Origin: JAJTCH01 sp040386195
Lineage (GTDB): Bacteria > Pseudomonadota > Alphaproteobacteria > Rickettsiales > UBA1997
Direction: 5' to 3'
Assembly (NCBI GenBank): GCA_040386195.1
Contig: JAZKFV010000004.1
Coordinates: 1 to 34,064 of the forward strand
DNA length: 34,064 nt
Of this stretch, positions 1-8,056 are shown piece by piece. How positions within the stretch are numbered: position 1 is the stretch's first letter; the number at the start of each line of letters is the position of its first letter. The translations under genes and the position numbers were made by a program. The notes under the pieces were generated by a model. It searched no databases. It saw only the letters and a list, made by a program, of their open reading frames with translations, and was not told the origin of the DNA.

Positions 1-1
1 T

Positions 2-56
2 TGTAAGTCGTAAGTCAAGAAAATACTTACGACTTATTACTTACGACTTACGACTA
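2..56. repeat. Heptad (GTAAGTC) palindromic repeat, copy 1, cut by window edge
   Basis: Bases 2-15 read TGTAAGTCGTAAGT and bases 25-56 form a 32-base arm made of the reverse heptad GACTTAC with small variations, ending CGACTA. The left arm (3-15) pairs with the start of the right arm around a short loop. The left arm probably continues outside the window. The same 32-base arm, with the same length and the same CGACTA end, occurs at 18315-18346 and 32132-32163, so this is a repeat family and not a chance hairpin. It lies directly upstream of rpsJ. Function unknown. Confidence 0.75.
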
Positions 57-81
57 AATTTTTATGCAATAAAAATTTATT

Positions 82-405
82 ATGAGCAATAAAGAAGGAA
101 TAAAAATATCTCTTGAATCTTTTGATCACGTTGTTTTAAACAAAGCAATGCAAGAGATCATCAATACTGTAAAAAGAACTGGTGCAGCTGTGAAAGGTCC
201 GATTCCATTACCAACTAAGATCCACAAACTTACGGTAATTCGTGGACCTCATGTTGATAAAGATTCTAGAGAGCAATTTGAAATCAGATCTTCAAAAAGA
301 TTATTGATTATCTCTCCTACTGCTCAAACTGTGGATGCCTTGATGAAGTTAAATCTTTCATCTGGGGTTAATATTAAGATCGCAATTAACGGGGCTAGTA
401 ACTAA
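82..405 (+). CDS. rpsJ: 30S ribosomal protein S10
   Basis: The 107-residue product has the length and sequence pattern of bacterial S10. It shows the GPIPLPTK segment near residue 40, the HKLTVIRGPHVDKDSREQFE stretch and the VDALMKLNLSSGVNIKI C-terminus. S10 sits in the 30S head and also acts with NusB in antitermination. It opens the S10 operon here; the usual upstream genes (tufA, fusA, rpsG, rpsL) lie outside the window or elsewhere. Its stop overlaps the rplC start as TAATG, which implies translational coupling. The upstream 81 bases are mostly a repeat, and no clear promoter could be picked. Confidence 0.97.
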   Translation: MSNKEGIKISLESFDHVVLNKAMQEIINTVKRTGAAVKGPIPLPTKIHKLTVIRGPHVDKDSREQFEIRSSKRLLIISPTAQTVDALMKLNLSSGVNIKIAINGASN

Positions 406-1040
406 TGATTAATTTGATTGCCAAAAAAATTGGAATGAGTCACCTCTATCAAGAGAGTGGCGCTGCTGTGCCTTTCACTATGGTGCAGCTTTATGATAAT
501 TGTGTCATTGATTTGAAGATCAATGCTGATAATGATAAAGAATTTGATCACATCTTGCTTGGCTATGGCAAAGTTGCCAATGCTAAAAAAGTTGCCAAAT
601 CAGTTGCTGGTGTTTTCACTAAGAAAAATATCCCAGTTCATAAAAAAATCTATGGATGCCGAGTTAAAAAGAACTCTACTCATAAAATAGGTGACATTAT
701 CACTGCCGATTCACTTTTAAAAGAAGGTGATTTCGTTGATGTGAGTGGCATTTCAACTGGTAAAGGTTTCGCCGGTGTTATGAAAAGACATAACTTTGCT
801 GGTTTGGAAGCCAGTCACGGTGTTTCTGTTTCGCACAGATCTCACGGTTCAACTGGTCAAAGACAAGATCCGGGTAAAGTATTTAAAGGCAAAAAAATGG
901 CCGGACATATGGGTGTGGATAAAATCACCGTCAAAAATTTAGAAGTTTTAATCATTAATAAAGAAAATAACACTATTGCTATCAAGGGCGCAATTCCTGG
1001 TACAAACGGTAGTGATGTGGTCATAAAAATTGCTAATTAG
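405..1040 (+). CDS. rplC: 50S ribosomal protein L3
   Basis: The 211-residue L3 begins MINLIAKKIGMSHLY and holds the family signature around residues 115-170: GISTGKGFAGVMKRHNF, then SHRSHGSTGQRQDPGKVFKG and KKMAGHMG. The glutamine in GQRQDPG is the site methylated by PrmB in other bacteria. L3 is an early-assembly 23S rRNA binder near the peptidyl transferase centre. Its start overlaps the rpsJ stop, and rplD follows after seven bases. Length is normal for the family. Confidence 0.97.
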   Translation: MINLIAKKIGMSHLYQESGAAVPFTMVQLYDNCVIDLKINADNDKEFDHILLGYGKVANAKKVAKSVAGVFTKKNIPVHKKIYGCRVKKNSTHKIGDIITADSLLKEGDFVDVSGISTGKGFAGVMKRHNFAGLEASHGVSVSHRSHGSTGQRQDPGKVFKGKKMAGHMGVDKITVKNLEVLIINKENNTIAIKGAIPGTNGSDVVIKIAN

Positions 1041-1047
1041 GGAATAT

Positions 1048-1686
1048 ATGGTTGATTTAAGAACAATTGATTTTGCTAGTTCGAAAGTTGTAGCAGAAAA
1101 ATTAGATTTTGCTTTAGAAAATGAAGGCGGCGAAATTCGCTTGGAAAGTCCAAGAGCTGTTGCTTATGTTCTAGGCTGGCAACGCGCTAAAAGAAGAGCT
1201 GGTTCAGCGAATACTAAACTTATGTCAGAAATTTCTGGCACTACCGCAAAACCTCATAAACAAAAGGGAACTGGTAGCGCTCGTCAAGGTAGCAAAAGAT
1301 CAGTACAATTTAGAGGTGGTAGAACTTGTTTTGGTCCTAGAGCTAGATCATTTGATTTTTCCTTACCGAAAAAAATTATTAAAACAGCTTTGGCTGATGT
1401 GATTAGATTAAAAATCAAAGAAAATAAAGTTGTTTTATTTTCTGGTTGCAAGGCTGATTTAAAAACTTCTCAAGTTAATAAATTGCTTAAATCTAGTAAT
1501 ATCAATCAAGCTTTATTTTTATACCAATCTGATAACGATTCTAACCATATTATTCAGTCAGTTCGTAATCTAAAAAATGTTAAAGCCTTGGATTTCAAAG
1601 GTTTGAATGTCTATGACATTTTGAATTTTGAATTTCTAGTGCTTGATAAAAATTTGTTCCAAACAATTAAAGAGGTGGCATTGTAA
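1048..1686 (+). CDS. rplD: 50S ribosomal protein L4
   Basis: L4 of 212 residues, starting MVDLRTIDFASSK. An in-frame upstream TTG at 1030 would overlap rplC and add six residues. I chose the ATG at 1048 because an AGGGA ribosome-binding sequence lies just before it. The conserved loop with KPHKQKGTGSARQGS and RGGRTCFGPRARSF (residues about 70-110) reaches into the peptide exit tunnel in known L4 structures. In some bacteria L4 also autoregulates the S10 operon, but no matching leader can be judged here. The stop overlaps the rplW start (TAATG). Confidence 0.96.
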   Translation: MVDLRTIDFASSKVVAEKLDFALENEGGEIRLESPRAVAYVLGWQRAKRRAGSANTKLMSEISGTTAKPHKQKGTGSARQGSKRSVQFRGGRTCFGPRARSFDFSLPKKIIKTALADVIRLKIKENKVVLFSGCKADLKTSQVNKLLKSSNINQALFLYQSDNDSNHIIQSVRNLKNVKALDFKGLNVYDILNFEFLVLDKNLFQTIKEVAL

Positions 1687-1976
1687 TGAGTGCAATTAAT
1701 TACGACAAAATAAAAGGTTTAATTTATACCGAAAAATCTAATAAGCAGCTTGAGCAAAACAAATACTGTTTTGAAATCAGCGCTGATTGTGATAAAACTG
1801 AAATTAAAGCTTCACTAAAAGCGATATTCAACGTTGATGTTATCAAGGTTAATATCAGCAATGTGACTGGTAAAATCAAAAGATTTAAAGGCATTATTGG
1901 CAAGAGATCATCTTACAAAAAAGCCTTGGTTACAATTAAAGAAGGTCAATCAATCAACTTTGAGGGTTCAAACTAG
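1686..1976 (+). CDS. rplW: 50S ribosomal protein L23
   Basis: A 96-residue L23 with the typical pattern: LIYTEKSNKQLEQNKYCFEIS at the N-terminus, then NVDVIKVNISNVTGKIKRFKG. L23 lies at the exit of the peptide tunnel and is the docking site for trigger factor and SRP. It overlaps rplD at its start and ends three bases before rplB. Confidence 0.96.
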   Translation: MSAINYDKIKGLIYTEKSNKQLEQNKYCFEISADCDKTEIKASLKAIFNVDVIKVNISNVTGKIKRFKGIIGKRSSYKKALVTIKEGQSINFEGSN

Positions 1977-1979
1977 AAA

Positions 1980-2810
1980 ATGGCAATTAAAAATTATAAA
2001 GCTATTACCCCAGCTTTAAGACAATTAAAATTAGTTGATAGAAGCGATTTGTGGAAATCTTCACCGTTGAAGATTCTAACTACAACCGCTCCTGTTCAAG
2101 CTGGAAGAAATAACAAAGGTCGTATTACTGTTAGACATAAATCTGGCGGTCATAAAAAATCTTACCGAATCATTGATTTCAAAAGAAATAAATTTGATAT
2201 CGAAGCTGCGGTGGAAAGAATTGAATATGATCCAAACAGAACTGCTTTCATTGCTTTGATCAAATATACTGATGGTGTTTTTTCTTACATCATCGCGCCA
2301 CATAAATTAAAAGTTGGTGATAAAATTATTTCTTCAAAACAATTAATTGACATCAAAATTGGCAATTCAATGCCTCTTTCAGTCATTCCAATTGGTTCAA
2401 TCATTCATAATATTGAATTAAAACCAGGTTGTGGCGCTGCCGTTTCAAGATCAGCTGGAACCTATGCACAATTGGTTGGTAAAGATGGTGGTTATGCTCT
2501 AGTGAAAATGCAATCTGGTGAAATCAGATTATTCTTGCTGGATTGTATGGCAACAATTGGATCAGTTTCTAACCTTGATAATAAAAACGTCTCTATTGGT
2601 AAAGCCGGTAGATCAAGATGGTTAGGTATCAGACCAACAGTTCGTGGTGTTGCTATGAACCCAGTTGATCACCCGCACGGTGGTGGTGAAGGTAGAACTT
2701 CGGGCGGTCGTCACCCAGTTTCTCCACACGGTAAATCAGCTAAAGGTAAAAAAACTAGATCGAGAAAAAAATCGAATCGCTTAATTGTTAAAAACAGACA
2801 TAAAAAATAA
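1980..2810 (+). CDS. rplB: 50S ribosomal protein L2
   Basis: L2 of 276 residues, normal length. It contains the signature GRNNKGRITVRHKSGGHKK near residue 42 and the hallmark MNPVDHPHGGGEGRTSGGRH near residue 224, followed by the basic C-terminus. The conserved histidine of the HPHGGG segment is near the peptidyl transferase centre. It binds 23S rRNA and bridges the subunits. The start ATG follows the rplW stop by three bases. Confidence 0.98.
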   Translation: MAIKNYKAITPALRQLKLVDRSDLWKSSPLKILTTTAPVQAGRNNKGRITVRHKSGGHKKSYRIIDFKRNKFDIEAAVERIEYDPNRTAFIALIKYTDGVFSYIIAPHKLKVGDKIISSKQLIDIKIGNSMPLSVIPIGSIIHNIELKPGCGAAVSRSAGTYAQLVGKDGGYALVKMQSGEIRLFLLDCMATIGSVSNLDNKNVSIGKAGRSRWLGIRPTVRGVAMNPVDHPHGGGEGRTSGGRHPVSPHGKSAKGKKTRSRKKSNRLIVKNRHKK

Positions 2811-2815
2811 TTTAT

Positions 2816-3094
2816 ATGCCTAGATCATCATGGAAATTACCGTTCGTTGACGGTTACTTATTAAAAAAAGTTAAGGAATATAATAGTTCTTCTAAGAAAC
2901 AAATTATTAAAATTTGGTCAAGAAGATCAACTATCCTTCCTCAATTTGTTGGGGTTAATTTTGCAGTTCATAACGGCAAAAAATTCGTTTCTGTTTTAGT
3001 TAGCGAAGGAATGGTTGGTCATAAATTTGGTGAGTTCGCTCCAACTAGAACTTTCTATGGTCACGGTGGTGATAAAACTGTTAAAAAATCTTAA
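2816..3094 (+). CDS. rpsS: 30S ribosomal protein S19
   Basis: A 92-residue S19, starting MPRSSWKLPFVDGYL. It shows the family signature from WSRRSTILPQFVGVNFAVHN to GHKFGEFAPTRTFYGHGGD. S19 sits in the 30S head next to S13. It follows rplB after five bases and precedes rplV. Confidence 0.97.
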   Translation: MPRSSWKLPFVDGYLLKKVKEYNSSSKKQIIKIWSRRSTILPQFVGVNFAVHNGKKFVSVLVSEGMVGHKFGEFAPTRTFYGHGGDKTVKKS

Positions 3095-3100
3095 TAAAAT

Positions 3101-3481
3101 ATGTCTTTAACTAAAGAAAAAAAACCAGCAGCGCAAGAAGAAAAACTAGCAGTTGCATATTTAAACGCGCTTAAATCAAGCCCGCTTAAAGTTATGAAAT
3201 TGACTAGAAACTTGCCGGGTTTACCAGTTGCAGAAGTGCTAATGAAATTAAAGTTTTGTAACTTAAAAGTTGCAGGACCAGTCAGAGATTTGGTTTATTC
3301 AGCAATGTCGAATGCTGAAAATAATCACAATATGGATGTCGATAATTTATTTATAAAAAGAATTGATGTTGGTCGCGCTTTTGCTCTAAAAAGATTTAGT
3401 GCTCGTGCTAGAGGTAGATCTAGTCAAATACTAAAGACTTTTAGCAACATCAGAGTTGTACTAGTAGAAAAACAAAATTAA
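3101..3481 (+). CDS. rplV: 50S ribosomal protein L22
   Basis: A 126-residue L22. The YLNALKSSPLKVMKLTRNLPG segment and the C-terminal KRFSARARGRSSQILK loop match the family. The extended beta-hairpin of L22 lines the exit tunnel and is a known macrolide-resistance locus. The protein has an N-terminal lysine-rich extension of about 18 residues before the conserved core. Confidence 0.96.
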   Translation: MSLTKEKKPAAQEEKLAVAYLNALKSSPLKVMKLTRNLPGLPVAEVLMKLKFCNLKVAGPVRDLVYSAMSNAENNHNMDVDNLFIKRIDVGRAFALKRFSARARGRSSQILKTFSNIRVVLVEKQN

Positions 3482-3499
3482 TAACAAAAGGTAGAAACA

Positions 3500-4138
3500 G
3501 TGGGTCAAAAAGTTAATCCGGTTGGTTTTAGAATTTTAAACAAAAAAAGCTGGGAATCAGTTTGGTTTGATAAAAAATCATACGCAAAAAAATTAGTTAA
3601 TGACGTTCAAATTAGAAAGTTCATTAAAACTAAATATGCTCATTGCGGCATAGCAAGTGTAATTATTGAAAGACCATCAGACAAAATTCACTTGATCATC
3701 AAAACCTCTAAACCAGGTGTGTTGATTGGTAAAAAAGGTTCAGATATCGAAAAAATTAACCAAGCAGTTGAAAAAATTGCTGGTGTAAAAGTTGACGTTA
3801 AAATTGTTGAAGTTGATAAGCCTGATACTAACGCAGCATTGATTGCGCAAAACATTGCTAAACAATTAGAAAGCCGTGCCGCTTTCAAAAAAGTAATGAA
3901 AAAATCAATGCAATCAGCCATGAAATTTGGCGCATTAGGAATTAAAGTTGCTTGTGCTGGCAGATTAGGCGGCGCTGAAATTGCTCGTACTGAATGGTAT
4001 AAAGACGGATCAGTTCCACTTCATACTCTAAGATGTGATATCGATTATGCTACCGCTAACGCTTACACTACCTATGGTGTGATTGGTGTTAAAGTTTGGG
4101 TTCATAAAGGTTTTGTTGATAAAAATAACACTAAATAA
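3500..4138 (+). CDS. rpsC: 30S ribosomal protein S3
   Basis: S3 of 212 residues, slightly short for the family. It begins with a GTG codon and reads GQKVNPVGFRI, the usual S3 N-terminus, which fixes the start. An AAGGT stretch lies about nine bases upstream. The KH domain is visible as KPGVLIGKKGSDIEKIN (residues about 72-88), followed by the C-terminal GRLGGAEIARTEWYKDGSVP. It lines the mRNA entry tunnel of the 30S subunit. Confidence 0.97.
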   Translation: MGQKVNPVGFRILNKKSWESVWFDKKSYAKKLVNDVQIRKFIKTKYAHCGIASVIIERPSDKIHLIIKTSKPGVLIGKKGSDIEKINQAVEKIAGVKVDVKIVEVDKPDTNAALIAQNIAKQLESRAAFKKVMKKSMQSAMKFGALGIKVACAGRLGGAEIARTEWYKDGSVPLHTLRCDIDYATANAYTTYGVIGVKVWVHKGFVDKNNTK

Positions 4139-4140
4139 AC

Positions 4141-4554
4141 ATGTTAGTACCAAGTAAGACCAAATATAGAAAAGCCCAGAAGGGCGGCAAAAAAATCCTC
4201 GGTAATGCCAATTCCGGCAATCAATTATCGTATGGATCTTTTGGATTAAAATCTTTAGAACCTTGCAAACTCAATTCTAAACAAATTGAATCAGCAAGAA
4301 AAGTTCTCAGCCGTTATATGAAAAGAGCTGGAAAAATGTGGATTTCAGTTTTTCCTCACACTCCAGTTACTAAAAAACCAGCCGAAGTTCGGATGGGAAG
4401 TGGTAAAGGAAGTGTGGAATATTACATCGCTAAAATCAAACCAGGTCGAGTGATTTTTGAAATTGACGGAGTTGATGAAGCATCATCAATCTTGGCACTA
4501 ACTAAAGCTTCTGCCAAATTACCATTTAAAACTAAAATTATTAATCTGATCTAG
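4141..4554 (+). CDS. rplP: 50S ribosomal protein L16
   Basis: A 137-residue L16, beginning MLVPSKTKYRKAQKG. It shows the family signature KMWISVFPHTPVTKKPAEVR and GSGKGSVEYYIAKIKPGRV. L16 contacts the A-site tRNA and is a late-assembly protein. It starts two bases after rpsC and ends one base before rpmC. Confidence 0.97.
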   Translation: MLVPSKTKYRKAQKGGKKILGNANSGNQLSYGSFGLKSLEPCKLNSKQIESARKVLSRYMKRAGKMWISVFPHTPVTKKPAEVRMGSGKGSVEYYIAKIKPGRVIFEIDGVDEASSILALTKASAKLPFKTKIINLI

Positions 4555-4555
4555 T

Positions 4556-4726
4556 ATGTCAAAAATTGAAGATAAAAAATCTCTATTGCAAGATATTTCA
4601 TCAAAAAAGAAAAGTCTTTTGATGATGAGAATCAAACGCTCTTCTGGTGATTTTGAAGCAGCAAAAAATATGAAAAACACTAGAAAAGAAGTGGCGAGAT
4701 TATTCACTAAGCTTAATGCAAAATAA
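4556..4726 (+). CDS. rpmC: 50S ribosomal protein L29
   Basis: A 56-residue reading frame fills the gap between rplP and rpsQ exactly. It begins MSKIEDKKSLLQDISSKKK and ends KNTRKEVARLFTKLNAK. The small two-helix composition, the R-[IL]-K...NTRK[ED]VAR pattern and the position identify L29. L29 lies at the tunnel exit beside L23. The gene is easy to miss because it is so short. It starts one base after the rplP stop and ends two bases before rpsQ. Confidence 0.95.
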   Translation: MSKIEDKKSLLQDISSKKKSLLMMRIKRSSGDFEAAKNMKNTRKEVARLFTKLNAK

Positions 4727-4728
4727 CT

Positions 4729-4956
4729 ATGAAGGTAAAAATTTTAAATATTATCGATAATAAAACTTTTAAAGCTGAGGCAACTTTATATAAGCCACAT
4801 AAAAAATATGGGAAATATCTTACTTCTCATAAAAAATATTTGGTTCATTATGAAGGTGACAAAAAATTAAATATCGGCGAAGAAGTTGTTATTAAAGAAA
4901 CCCGGCCAATATCTAAAAATAAAAGATGGATATTAACTACAACTAACGAGGCTTAA
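4729..4956 (+). CDS. rpsQ: 30S ribosomal protein S17
   Basis: A 75-residue S17 with the OB-fold pattern: KVKILNIIDNKTFKAEATL, then HKKYGKYLTSHKKYLVHYEG and the C-terminal GEEVVIKETRPISKNKRW. It binds helix 11 of 16S rRNA in early assembly. Length is at the short end of the family, as in other Rickettsiales. Confidence 0.95.
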   Translation: MKVKILNIIDNKTFKAEATLYKPHKKYGKYLTSHKKYLVHYEGDKKLNIGEEVVIKETRPISKNKRWILTTTNEA

Positions 4957-4960
4957 ACAA

Positions 4961-5329
4961 ATGATTCAAATGCAAACCAATTTAGTGGTTGCCGATAATT
5001 CCGGCGCTAAAACTGCTAGATGTATTAAAGTTCTAGGTGGAAGTGATCACATGATCACTGGAATTGGCGATATTATCGTGGTTTCAATCACCAGCATTAT
5101 ACCTGGCTCAAAAGTTAAAAAAGGGCAGGTTGCTAAAGGTGTTATTATTAGAACTAGAAGTAAAACCGTCCGACCAGATGGAAGTTTCATTGTCTTTGGT
5201 GACAATGCGATTGTTTTGGTTGATAAAGATGGTGAACCTTTGGCGACTCGTGTTTTCGGTCCGGTTGCTAGAGAAGTTAGACAAAAGAATTTCTTAAAGA
5301 TCGTTTCACTTGCTTCGGAGGTATTATAG
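4961..5329 (+). CDS. rplN: 50S ribosomal protein L14
   Basis: L14 of 122 residues, the canonical length. It begins MIQMQTNLVVADNSGAKTARC and includes KKGQVAKGVIIRTRS and the C-terminal GPVAREVRQKNFLKIVSLASEVL. It forms an intersubunit bridge with 16S rRNA. A GAGG lies just upstream of the start, inside the end of rpsQ. It is directly abutted by rplX. Confidence 0.98.
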   Translation: MIQMQTNLVVADNSGAKTARCIKVLGGSDHMITGIGDIIVVSITSIIPGSKVKKGQVAKGVIIRTRSKTVRPDGSFIVFGDNAIVLVDKDGEPLATRVFGPVAREVRQKNFLKIVSLASEVL

Positions 5330-5647
5330 ATGGCACTTAAATTTAAAAAAAATGATCAAGTTATTGTTATAGCTGGATCAAGTAAAGGTAAAACTGGCAA
5401 CATCGTATCCATTAAAAATGATCGAGTAATTGTTGGTGGTGTTAATTTGGTAACCTTTCATAAAAAACCAACTTCTAACCAAGCTGGTGAAATTACTAAG
5501 AAAGAAGGCTCAATTCACATTTCTAACCTTTCTCATATTGAGAATGGTAAACCAGTAAAAATTGCTTTCAAAGTTGAAGCTGGTGAAGGTAAGAATTTTG
5601 TTCGCAAAACTCGTATCTCCAGAAAAACTGGTAAGAAAATTGACTAA
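5330..5647 (+). CDS. rplX: 50S ribosomal protein L24
   Basis: L24 of 105 residues. The KOW motif is visible as KKNDQVIVIAGSSKGKTGNI at residues 5-25, followed by VGGVNLVTFHKKPTSNQAGE. L24 is an assembly initiator for the 50S subunit. The gene starts on the base after the rplN stop. A GGAGG sequence at the end of rplN supplies its ribosome-binding site. Confidence 0.97.
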   Translation: MALKFKKNDQVIVIAGSSKGKTGNIVSIKNDRVIVGGVNLVTFHKKPTSNQAGEITKKEGSIHISNLSHIENGKPVKIAFKVEAGEGKNFVRKTRISRKTGKKID

Positions 5648-5680
5648 TGAATTGCTAAATAATTGAAATTTCCAAACACG

Positions 5681-6214
5681 ATGTCTTACACAAAAGAATT
5701 ATATAAAAAATCGGTTGCTGATTTAAAAAAGCAATTCTCTTATCAAAATGATATGGAGATTCCGAAAATAACTAAAGTTAGTATCAACGTTGGTATTAAA
5801 GCAGTTGATAGCGACAATAAGTTTTTATCTTATTTAGCGGCGCAAGTTTCTGCAATTGCTGGTCAAAAAGCAGTAATTACCAAATCTCGCAAATCAATTG
5901 CGACTTTCAAACTCAGAGAAAATATGGGCATTGGCTGCATGGTGACTTTGCGTGGTAAAAAAATGTATGAATTTTTTGATCGTTTAGTTTATATCGCTTT
6001 GCCAAGAGTTAGAGATTTTAGAGGTTTATCAGCTAAAGGTTTTAACCAAAGTGGACACTACTCTTTTGGTCTTAAAGAACATAACGTATTTTTAGAAGTT
6101 GACCTTGATAACATCTTAAAAATCTTCGGCATGAATATCACTATTGCTACTAATGCTAAGACTAAAGAGGAATCAGTCTTCTTATTAAAAAAGCTTAATC
6201 TTCCTATCAAATAA
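5681..6214 (+). CDS. rplE: 50S ribosomal protein L5
   Basis: L5, 177 residues from the ATG at 5681, which begins MSYTKELYKK. A TTG at 5663 in the same frame would add six residues (MKFPNT). Neither start has a good ribosome-binding site, and the ATG gives the normal family length. Family marks are KITKVSINVG, AGQKAVITKSRKSIATFKLRE near residue 60 and the RVRDFRGLSAKGFNQSGHYS segment. L5 binds 5S rRNA together with L18. Confidence 0.95.
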   Translation: MSYTKELYKKSVADLKKQFSYQNDMEIPKITKVSINVGIKAVDSDNKFLSYLAAQVSAIAGQKAVITKSRKSIATFKLRENMGIGCMVTLRGKKMYEFFDRLVYIALPRVRDFRGLSAKGFNQSGHYSFGLKEHNVFLEVDLDNILKIFGMNITIATNAKTKEESVFLLKKLNLPIK

Positions 6215-6217
6215 TAT

Positions 6218-6523
6218 ATGGCTAAAAAAAGTTCAATTAACAAAAATTTAAGAAGAAAAGCTCTAGCTACCAAGCTAAAGTCAAAAAGATCTGGCTTATT
6301 AGATATTGCTAATAATGTTGAGTTGTCTTTTGAAGACAGGCTTAAAGCGCAAATTAAATTGGCAGAATTGCCACGCAATAGTGCTGAAATCAGATATAGA
6401 AATAGATGCAGCCTAACCGGTAGACCAAGAGGTGTTTACAGAAAATTTTCCTTGTCCAGAATCGCCATAAGAGAACTTGCTTCTTGGGGTCAAATTCCTG
6501 GCTTAACTAAATCAAGTTGGTAA
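6218..6523 (+). CDS. rpsN: 30S ribosomal protein S14
   Basis: A 101-residue S14 of the long, zinc-free type. It lacks the CxxC pairs of the short form. The C-terminus RNRCSLTGRPRGVYRKFSLS followed by RIAIRELASWGQIPGLTKSSW is diagnostic. It assembles in the 30S head with S3 and S10. It starts three bases after rplE. Confidence 0.97.
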   Translation: MAKKSSINKNLRRKALATKLKSKRSGLLDIANNVELSFEDRLKAQIKLAELPRNSAEIRYRNRCSLTGRPRGVYRKFSLSRIAIRELASWGQIPGLTKSSW

Positions 6524-6530
6524 TTATACG

Positions 6531-6929
6531 ATGTCAGTTAATCACTCAGTTTCCGATCTAGCCACCATCATCCGTAACGGTTATATGGTTGGTCGTAAAG
6601 TTGTTACTTCGCCAGTCTCTAATTTAAGAGAAGCGGTGCTTAAAATTCTAAAAGAAGAAGGCTATATCTTGAACTACAGCAAACTTGCGCAGACAGATGG
6701 TAAAAGCAGATTCGATATTCATTTAAAATATCATCTTTCTGCTCCAGTAGTGAGCGAAATTTCGGTGGTTTCTAAACCAGGAAGAAGAGTTTATTGTAAT
6801 GCTGACCAAATTCCAGTAGTTAAAAATGGCTTAGGAATTGTCATCATTTCTACATCTAGCGGTGTCTTAGCTGATCATACAGCAAGAGCTTCTAAGGTTG
6901 GTGGTGAAATTCTATTGAAAGTATTTTAG
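6531..6929 (+). CDS. rpsH: 30S ribosomal protein S8
   Basis: S8 of 132 residues, standard length. It shows SDLATIIRNGYMVGRKVV at the N-terminus and the conserved C-terminal GLGIVIISTSSGVLADHTAR followed by VGGEILLKVF. S8 binds helix 21 of 16S rRNA and represses the spc operon in E. coli. Whether this happens here cannot be seen from the sequence. Confidence 0.97.
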   Translation: MSVNHSVSDLATIIRNGYMVGRKVVTSPVSNLREAVLKILKEEGYILNYSKLAQTDGKSRFDIHLKYHLSAPVVSEISVVSKPGRRVYCNADQIPVVKNGLGIVIISTSSGVLADHTARASKVGGEILLKVF

Positions 6930-6955
6930 TTAATAAATTTATTTAAAAAAAAGTT

Positions 6956-7489
6956 ATGTCACGAGTTGGTAAATTACCAGTTAAATTACCGGATAATATC
7001 AAAGCTAACATTGTAGGTAATGTTATAAATCTTGATAATGGTAAGGTTAAAAAGTCTTACAAAGTTATGCCTTCCGTTGATGTGGCTCTTGCTGACAACA
7101 TTTTGAAGTTCACAGCCAAAGAAGGTTTTGAAAAAGCTTCAGTTGATGTGGGAATGGATCGCAGTAATGTCAAAAATATTGTCGCTGGTTTGCAAACTCC
7201 ATTCAAAATTGTTTTAGAAATTAACGGCGTTGGTTATAAAGCGGCAGTTGAAAAAACTGGCATCGTTTTGAGCTTAGGCTACAGTCATGAAATATACTAT
7301 CTTCTACCACAAAATGTGGTGGCAGTTTTTGAAAAACCAAATTTAATCATCTTAACTAGTGATGATAAAGTTTTGGTTGGCCAAGTTGCTTCGGAAATTA
7401 TCTCTTTTAGAAAGCCAGAACCTTATAAAGGTAAAGGTGTGAAGATTGCCGGCAAAGCAATCGTTCGTAAAGAAGGTAAGAAAAAATAA
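6956..7489 (+). CDS. rplF: 50S ribosomal protein L6
   Basis: A 177-residue L6 starting MSRVGKLPVKLPDNI. The C-terminal signature KPEPYKGKGVKIAGKAIVRKEGKKK is complete. L6 supports the sarcin-ricin loop region and the factor-binding site. Its stop codon touches the left end of a large palindromic element that fills the gap before rplR. Confidence 0.97.
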   Translation: MSRVGKLPVKLPDNIKANIVGNVINLDNGKVKKSYKVMPSVDVALADNILKFTAKEGFEKASVDVGMDRSNVKNIVAGLQTPFKIVLEINGVGYKAAVEKTGIVLSLGYSHEIYYLLPQNVVAVFEKPNLIILTSDDKVLVGQVASEIISFRKPEPYKGKGVKIAGKAIVRKEGKKK

Positions 7490-7632
7490 AAACTGAAGTC
7501 AAAGCGTCGTCTTGCTTCGATATTTCAAAGTTTTTTAATTTTTTAAAACGCACCTATATTTAATAGGTTTACCTTTTAAAAAATTAAAAAACTTTGAAAT
7601 CTCTTTGCAATACTTGCTTTGACTCCAGTTTT
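7489..7632. repeat. Large nested palindrome between rplF and rplR
   Basis: Three nested pairs of arms make a 144-base palindrome. The outer arms 7489-7505 and 7616-7632 (17 bases) pair with one mismatch. The main arms 7522-7548 and 7574-7600 (27 bases) pair perfectly. The inner ACCTAT/ATAGGT lies within the 25-base centre. The structure begins on the last base of the rplF stop codon. Removing it would leave about 21 bases between rplF and rplR, close to other spacings in the operon. This suggests insertion of a mobile palindromic element. The transcript would fold into a long hairpin that RNase III could cut. Confidence 0.85.
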
Positions 7633-7653
7633 AATAACATTAATAATATTGAT

Positions 7654-8013
7654 ATGTCAGCCTCACTAAGTAGTTCTGAAAAAAGACAAATAAGAGTTAG
7701 AAGTAACATCAAAAAAAGAAACAGAGGTCAAAGATCGAGAATATCGGTTTTTAGATCAAATAAAAATATCTACGTTCAATTAATTGGTATTGACGGAAAT
7801 GTTATCAATTCTTGCTCATCAACTGTGCTTGATGAAAAAGATTTGCAAGGCAAAAAAGGTATTGATATTGCTAAAATCGTTGGCACTAAATTTGCTAAAG
7901 ATTGTGTTGCTAAAGGTGTTAAAGAAGTAGTTTTCGATAAAGGATGCTATTTATATAGTGGCAGAGTGAAAGCTGTGGCAGATTCTTGCCGCGAAGCTGG
8001 TCTTCAATTTTAA
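7654..8013 (+). CDS. rplR: 50S ribosomal protein L18
   Basis: L18 of 119 residues from the ATG at 7654 (MSASLSSSEKRQIRVR). An upstream ATG at 7594 would add 20 residues encoded by the right arm of the palindrome. The later start gives the usual family length and alignment, so it is preferred. Family marks are RSRISVFRSNKNIYVQLIG and the C-terminal FDKGCYLYSGRVKAVADSCR. It binds 5S rRNA. There is no evident ribosome-binding site before 7654. Confidence 0.93.
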   Translation: MSASLSSSEKRQIRVRSNIKKRNRGQRSRISVFRSNKNIYVQLIGIDGNVINSCSSTVLDEKDLQGKKGIDIAKIVGTKFAKDCVAKGVKEVVFDKGCYLYSGRVKAVADSCREAGLQF

Positions 8014-8056
8014 TGGCTTCAATTCTAATTAATTCAATCAAATTAAATCTAACAAG

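Noticed and set aside
1030..1047. Upstream TTG start for L4
   Set aside because: It overlaps rplC and lacks family similarity; the ATG at 1048 has AGGGA upstream.
7594..7653. N-terminal extension of L18 from the ATG at 7594
   Set aside because: It is encoded by the palindrome arm and makes the protein longer than the family. It remains a minor possibility.
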